Shown here: in pieces, positions 60,331-64,000 of the stretch
Layout: every line of letters begins with the position of its first letter
Numbering within the stretch: the stretch's first letter is position 1
Assembly (NCBI GenBank): GCA_016234655.1
Contig: JACRAU010000027.1
Span: 62,001 to 126,000 of the forward strand
Reading direction: 5' to 3'
DNA length: 64,000 nt
Origin: Betaproteobacteria bacterium
Lineage (GTDB): Bacteria > Pseudomonadota > Gammaproteobacteria > Burkholderiales > Thiobacillaceae
Made by a program: the position numbers and the translations under genes
Notes under the pieces: model-generated
The model's database searches: none
The model's input: the letters and a program-made list of their open reading frames with translations, nothing else
What the model was told of the DNA's origin: nothing

Positions 60331-61328
60331 ACTTAAGCGACATTGAGTTTCAACTGCTCAACGACTGGCAGCGCGCCTTTCCGCTGTTCGAGCGGCCCTA
60401 TGCCGAGTTGGCGCGGACGCTGGCGACCAGCGAAGAGACGGTGATCGAGTGCCTTTCCGGACTCAAGTCGCGCGGTCACTTTTCTCGCATCGGCGCGGTG
60501 TTCCGGCCGCACGTGTTGGGATGGAGTACCTTGGCCGCGGTCGCGGCACCGTCGGCCCAGCTGGAGCGAATCGCGCAATTGATCTGCGACTTCCAAGAGG
60601 TCAACCACAACTATCAGCGGGAACACATTTATAACCTGTGGTTCGTCGTGACCGCGCCGAGCGCGCGACGCGTGGCCGAGGTGCTGGCCGAGATACGTCG
60701 GCGCACCGGCCTCAAGCCGCTGGACTTGCCGATGCTGGAGGACTATCACATCGACCTCGGTTTCGACCTGGCCGGCCCGCGCACGGGGCACCACCGCACG
60801 GCCCGTTCGGCCGATGCGGTCGAGGCCATGCGTGCCGCGCTGGAGTCGCCGGACTATTGCCTGGCTGCTGCACTGGAGTCTGGCCTTGCGCTGGTGCCGC
60901 ATCCCTACGCCCAATTGGGCCAGGCCTGCGGCCTGAGCGAGACGGAGGCGCTACGGCGCATCGAGCGTTTGCAAGACCTGGACATCATCCGCCGCTTCGG
61001 CGTGGTCGTGTGCCATCGGGAATTGGGTTATCGCGCCAATGCGATGGTGGTGTGGGACGTGCATGACGATCTGGTGGCCGACACCGGCCGCCGGCTTGGC
61101 GCCGAGGCCGCCGTCACCCTTTGCTATCGGCGGCCGCGCCGCCTGCCGGCCTGGCCCTACAACCTGTTTTCCATGGTGCACGGCCAGGACCGGGAATCGG
61201 TCTTGCGGGCTATCGCGGAGATGCGCGAACGTTTGGGGCTGGAGGCGGTGCCGTACGAGGTACTGTTTTCTCTGCGCCGATTCAAGCAGTGCGGGGCGCG
61301 TTATGCCAGCCTGGCGAGGGCGGCCTGA
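60327..61328 (+). CDS. nirDL: Siroheme decarboxylase fused subunit NirDL
   Basis: 333 residues, two AsnC/Lrp-like modules. N-terminal half (1-150): winged helix PYAELARTLATSEETVIECL and motif NHNYQREHIYNLWFV. C-terminal half (165-330): PYAQLGQACGLSETEALRRI and motif CYRRPRRLPAWPYNLFSMVHG. The first module looks like NirG and the second like NirH, so the fusion repeats the pair encoded next door. Decarboxylates siroheme to didecarboxysiroheme. Confidence 0.93.
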   Translation: MNLSDIEFQLLNDWQRAFPLFERPYAELARTLATSEETVIECLSGLKSRGHFSRIGAVFRPHVLGWSTLAAVAAPSAQLERIAQLICDFQEVNHNYQREHIYNLWFVVTAPSARRVAEVLAEIRRRTGLKPLDLPMLEDYHIDLGFDLAGPRTGHHRTARSADAVEAMRAALESPDYCLAAALESGLALVPHPYAQLGQACGLSETEALRRIERLQDLDIIRRFGVVVCHRELGYRANAMVVWDVHDDLVADTGRRLGAEAAVTLCYRRPRRLPAWPYNLFSMVHGQDRESVLRAIAEMRERLGLEAVPYEVLFSLRRFKQCGARYASLARAA

Positions 61329-61771
61329 TGGATGAAATCGACCAGCGCATCGTCAACGCCTTGCAAGGCGGCTTCCCGGTCTGCGAGCGGCCGTTCCAGG
61401 CCGCCGCCGAGGAGTTGTGGATGAACGAGGCCGAACTCATCGCCCGCATCGAACGCATGCTGGCCGATGGCATGCTGACCCGCTTCGGCCCGCTCTACAA
61501 CGCCGACCGCATGGGCGGCGGCAATGTGCTGGCGGCTATGGCGGTGCCCGAGGCGCGCTACGAGGAAGTAACCGAGACGGTCAACGCCCAGCCCGAGATC
61601 GCCCACAATTACCGGCGCGAACATGAACTCAATATGTGGTTCGTCGGCGCATCGGATAGTCCCGAGGCCATCGAGGCGGCCTTCCGGCGCATCGAAGAAG
61701 AGACCGGCCTGCCGGTCTATCGCTTTCCCAAGGAGCGCGAGTTTTTCGTGGAATTCAAGGTGGCCATATGA
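61328..61771 (+). CDS. nirG: Siroheme decarboxylase subunit NirG
   Basis: 147 residues from ATG 61328, overlapping the nirDL stop (TGATG). Winged helix (CERPFQAAAEELWMNEAELIARIERM) and ferredoxin-like domain with AHNYRREHELNMWFVGAS, the HNYxREH type. Forms a complex with NirDL and NirH. Overlaps nirH by 4 bp. Confidence 0.94.
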   Translation: MDEIDQRIVNALQGGFPVCERPFQAAAEELWMNEAELIARIERMLADGMLTRFGPLYNADRMGGGNVLAAMAVPEARYEEVTETVNAQPEIAHNYRREHELNMWFVGASDSPEAIEAAFRRIEEETGLPVYRFPKEREFFVEFKVAI

Positions 61772-62262
61772 ACGCACACGAAACCTTCGTCGATGCCATC
61801 GACAAGCAGATCGTCCGGGCGACCCAGGCGGGTCTGCCGCTGGTGGCGCAACCCTACTGTCGGCTGGCCGAACAACTCGGCTTGGCCGCCGATGAGGTGA
61901 TGGCCCGTATCGAGCGCATGCAGCAGGCCGGCATCATCCGCCGCATCGGTTTGGTGCCCAATCACTATGCGCTCGGCTACGTCGCCAACGGCATGAGCGT
62001 TTGGGATGTGGCCGACGAACAAGTCGATGTGCTGGGTGAGCGTATCGGGAAACTGCACTTCGTCAGCCACTGCTATCGCCGGCCGCGTCGGCTGCCGCTG
62101 TGGCCCTACAACCTGTTCGCGATGGTGCATGGCCGTGGCCGCGACGAAGTGGCGTCGCTGGTTTCGGTGGTCGAAGAATTGCTGGGAACAAGCTGCCGCG
62201 GATACGACATTCTTTACAGCAGCCGCATCTTGAAAAAGACCGGTTTACGCATCGGAGGCTGA
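61768..62262 (+). CDS. nirH: Siroheme decarboxylase subunit NirH
   Basis: 164 residues. Winged helix (PYCRLAEQLGLAADEVMARIERM) and the YRRPRR motif region HCYRRPRRLPLWPYNLFAMVHGRG, matching the C-terminal half of NirDL. Directly followed by nirJ (no gap). Confidence 0.94.
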   Translation: MNAHETFVDAIDKQIVRATQAGLPLVAQPYCRLAEQLGLAADEVMARIERMQQAGIIRRIGLVPNHYALGYVANGMSVWDVADEQVDVLGERIGKLHFVSHCYRRPRRLPLWPYNLFAMVHGRGRDEVASLVSVVEELLGTSCRGYDILYSSRILKKTGLRIGG

Positions 62263-63432
62263 ATGTTCCGTGTCACCCAATTCATGCAGGAAATCCTCGA
62301 CCCTAAGCCCATGGGGCCTAAGCGTAACCCGCCCGGGCCGGTGGTGATCTGGAATCTAGTGCGCCGCTGCAATCTCACCTGCAAGCATTGTTATTCCATC
62401 TCGGCCGACAAGGACTTCCCGGGCGAACTGTCCACCACGGAGATATTCCAGACGATGGACGACCTCAAGCGCTTCGGCGTGCCGGTGCTCATCTTGTCCG
62501 GCGGCGAGCCCTTGTTGCACCCCGACCTATTCGACATCGCGCGGCGGGCGAAGTCGATGGGGTTTTACGTCGGCCTGTCGAGCAACGGCACCCTGGTCGA
62601 CGCACGCAATGTCGAGAAGATAGCGGCGGTCGGTTTCGATTACGTCGGTGTGAGTCTGGATGGCCTGCAAGCGGTGCACGACCGTTTTCGGCGTAAGGAG
62701 GGCAGCTTCGCGGCCGCGCTGGGCGGCATCCGCCTCTGTCGCGACGCCGGCGCCAAGGTAGGCCTGCGCTTTACGCTCACCCAGGATAATGCGCAAGACC
62801 TGCCCGGCCTGCTCGATCTGATGGACGCGGAGGGCATCGCCAAATTCTATCTATCGCACCTCAACTACGCCGGACGCGGCAATCGCAATCGTAAGGACGA
62901 CGCCCATTTTCTCAGCACGCGCCAGGCCATGGATCGGTTCTTCCACTGTTGCTGGCGGCATATCTGGGCGAGCGATTCCAAGGAATTCGTCACCGGCAAC
63001 AATGATGCCGACGGGGCCTATCTATCGGCTTGGGTGCAGGAGTTCTTCCCGGAGCGGGCCGAGCACGTTCGCCGCAAGCTCATGCAGTGGGGCGGCAACG
63101 CCTCGGGCGTGAACGTCGCCAACATCGACAACCTGGGCAACGTGCATCCCGACACCATGTGGTGGAACTACTGCCTGGGCAATGTGCGCGAGCGGCCGTT
63201 CTCCGATATCTGGCGGGATGTCTCCGACCCGCTCATGGCCGGTCTCAAGCGGAGCCCACGCCCGGTCGAGGGCCGTTGTGCCGAATGCCGGCATCTTGCC
63301 ATCTGTAACGGCAACACCCGGGTGCGCGCCTGGCAGACCACGGGGAATTTCTGGGCGGAAGACCCCGGTTGCTACTTGAGCGACGAGGAGATCGGGCTGA
63401 CGCAAACCGAATCGATGACCGTGAGGGGCTGA
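62263..63432 (+). CDS. nirJ: Radical SAM heme d1 biosynthesis protein NirJ
   Basis: 389 residues. Radical-SAM motif C36-x3-C40-x2-C43 (CNLTCKHCYS), SAM-binding LSGGEPLLHPDLF, and a C-terminal auxiliary-cluster region with CAECRHLAICNGN and DPGCYL. Replaces the propionates by oxo groups in heme d1 formation. Starts at the base after the nirH stop; nirN starts at the base after its own. Confidence 0.96.
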   Translation: MFRVTQFMQEILDPKPMGPKRNPPGPVVIWNLVRRCNLTCKHCYSISADKDFPGELSTTEIFQTMDDLKRFGVPVLILSGGEPLLHPDLFDIARRAKSMGFYVGLSSNGTLVDARNVEKIAAVGFDYVGVSLDGLQAVHDRFRRKEGSFAAALGGIRLCRDAGAKVGLRFTLTQDNAQDLPGLLDLMDAEGIAKFYLSHLNYAGRGNRNRKDDAHFLSTRQAMDRFFHCCWRHIWASDSKEFVTGNNDADGAYLSAWVQEFFPERAEHVRRKLMQWGGNASGVNVANIDNLGNVHPDTMWWNYCLGNVRERPFSDIWRDVSDPLMAGLKRSPRPVEGRCAECRHLAICNGNTRVRAWQTTGNFWAEDPGCYLSDEEIGLTQTESMTVRG

Positions 63433-64000
63433 ATGCGAAACAAGTTCTCTCTCCCCCAAGCCCTGATGAAGCCCCTGCCCTTCGGTATATCCCGCTTGCG
63501 GGAGGGGGGAGGCGCGCTGCTGGCCGGCCTCATGCTGGTTGTGGGCCTGGCTCAGGCCGGGGCGGCGCCGAATCCGGAGAAACTCTACGAGACCTGGTGC
63601 CAGGGTTGCCACGGCGCCGGCCGCCTGGGCGGTACCGGCCCCGTGCTATTGCCCGACAGCTTGTCGCGGCTGAAGCAGGCCGACGCCATCAAGGCCATCG
63701 CCGATGGCCTGCCGGCGACCCAGATGCCCGGTTTCAAGGGGGCGCTCGACAGCGAGGGCATCCAGGCCTTGGCCGCCTGGATTTATACCGAACCGGCGGC
63801 AAAGCCGGCATGGGAAGCCAAGGACATCGAGGCCTCGCGCATCGTGCACAAAGACGCCATGGACCTGCCGGCTAAGCCGGTATTCAAGGCCGACCCGAGC
63901 AACATCACCCTGGTGGTCGAGCACGGCGACCACAGCATTACCGTGCTCGACGGCGACCGGATGGCGCCGATCCACCGCTTCGCCACGCGCTATGCCTTGC
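63433..64000 (+). CDS. nirN: Heme d1 insertion/dehydrogenase protein NirN, 3' end beyond window
   Basis: 189 codons visible from ATG 63433 (GAGGGG site 5 bases upstream), open to the right edge. Cytochrome c domain with WCQGCHGAGRLGG (about residues 56-68) and the Met in ATQMPGFKGAL, then the start of the d1 propeller (ITLVVEHGDHSITVLDGDRM). NirN resembles NirS and converts dihydro-heme d1 and hands d1 over. The leader is long: about 21 unusual residues (SLPQALMKPLPFGISRLREG) precede the hydrophobic segment ALLAGLMLVVGLAQA. A TTG at 63496 could be an internal start. Confidence 0.9.
   Translation, partial: MRNKFSLPQALMKPLPFGISRLREGGGALLAGLMLVVGLAQAGAAPNPEKLYETWCQGCHGAGRLGGTGPVLLPDSLSRLKQADAIKAIADGLPATQMPGFKGALDSEGIQALAAWIYTEPAAKPAWEAKDIEASRIVHKDAMDLPAKPVFKADPSNITLVVEHGDHSITVLDGDRMAPIHRFATRYAL
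63491..63502. repeat. Palindrome CCCGCTTGCGGG inside the nirN leader
   Basis: 5-bp arms around TT, embedded in a C-rich then G-rich stretch (ctctctccccc at 63448-63458; gggagggggga at 63500-63510). It resembles the intergenic CCCTCTCCCGC..GCGGGAGAGGG repeats of other proteobacteria, here within the coding frame. Confidence 0.5.

Overview
The window is high-GC, densely packed proteobacterial chromosome. Gene content (complete reverse-type dsr cluster, cbb3 oxidase, NirS and cNor denitrification genes, Bpt/Aat pair, flagellum) points to a sulfur-oxidising, facultatively denitrifying betaproteobacterium of the Thiobacillus/Hydrogenophilales kind. The genus is an inference from content; no rRNA or tRNA gene was recognised.

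Layout. 1-10.7 kb: motility. A minus-strand MCP-cheV-cheV operon (the last cheV runs off the left edge) faces a plus-strand FlrB-like kinase, FlrC-like sigma-54 activator and fliEFGHI; the flagellar operon stops after fliI. 10.7-18.7 kb: minus-strand cbb3 oxidase block ccoNOQP, ccoG and ccoH, with ccoI-ccoS upstream, including three genes under 60 codons (ccoQ, ccoS, a DUF3149-like gene). 18.8-24.0 kb: plus-strand housekeeping genes (aat, bpt, a PilZ gene, thyA, folA, a SUMF1-fold gene). 24.1-26.5 kb: a small minus-strand sulfur-related island (exported DsrE-fold protein, AF1514-like protein, HdrC-like iron-sulfur protein), then a small cytochrome c with an FNR-like box. 26.5-35.7 kb: an MCP, murI, a diguanylate cyclase, queG, tsaE, amiC, a NarX/NarL-like pair and a deacetylase-fold gene. 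35.7-50.0 kb: the minus-strand cluster dsrABEFHCMKLJOPNR plus cysG. 50.2-54.2 kb: a divergent plus-strand group with a small protein, a Cas6/Cmx6-like RAMP protein, a cysteine-less DsrC paralogue (RspA type), a rhodanese, an unrecognised 204-residue protein and a TauD-type dioxygenase. 54.3-56.8 kb: norB, norC and a membrane protein on the minus strand. 57.0-64.0 kb: nirS-C-F-DL-G-H-J-N on the plus strand; nirN runs off the right edge.

How it works together. DsrEFH and DsrC feed sulfane sulfur to DsrAB; DsrL and the DsrMKJOP membrane complex handle electrons; CysG and DsrN make siroheme and its amide. Siroheme is also the precursor of heme d1, made by NirDL/G/H, NirJ, NirF and NirN for NirS, so one CysG could supply both blocks. 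Electrons from sulfur can go to oxygen (cbb3) or to nitrite and NO (NirS, NorBC). An FNR/Dnr-like box lies between nor and nir.

Main oddities: (1) a stand-alone Cas6-like protein beside dsr with no CRISPR array; (2) intergenic hairpins built from tandem 7-bp units with a different core at each site; (3) a cluster of GGGTA/TACCC palindromes in the dsr divergent promoter, echoed before the NarX/NarL pair; (4) a CysG with a degenerate NAD-binding motif; (5) hairpins and a strong terminator inside the dsr cluster; (6) a sigma-54 element that reads in both directions; (7) a repeat-like insertion in the NirN leader.
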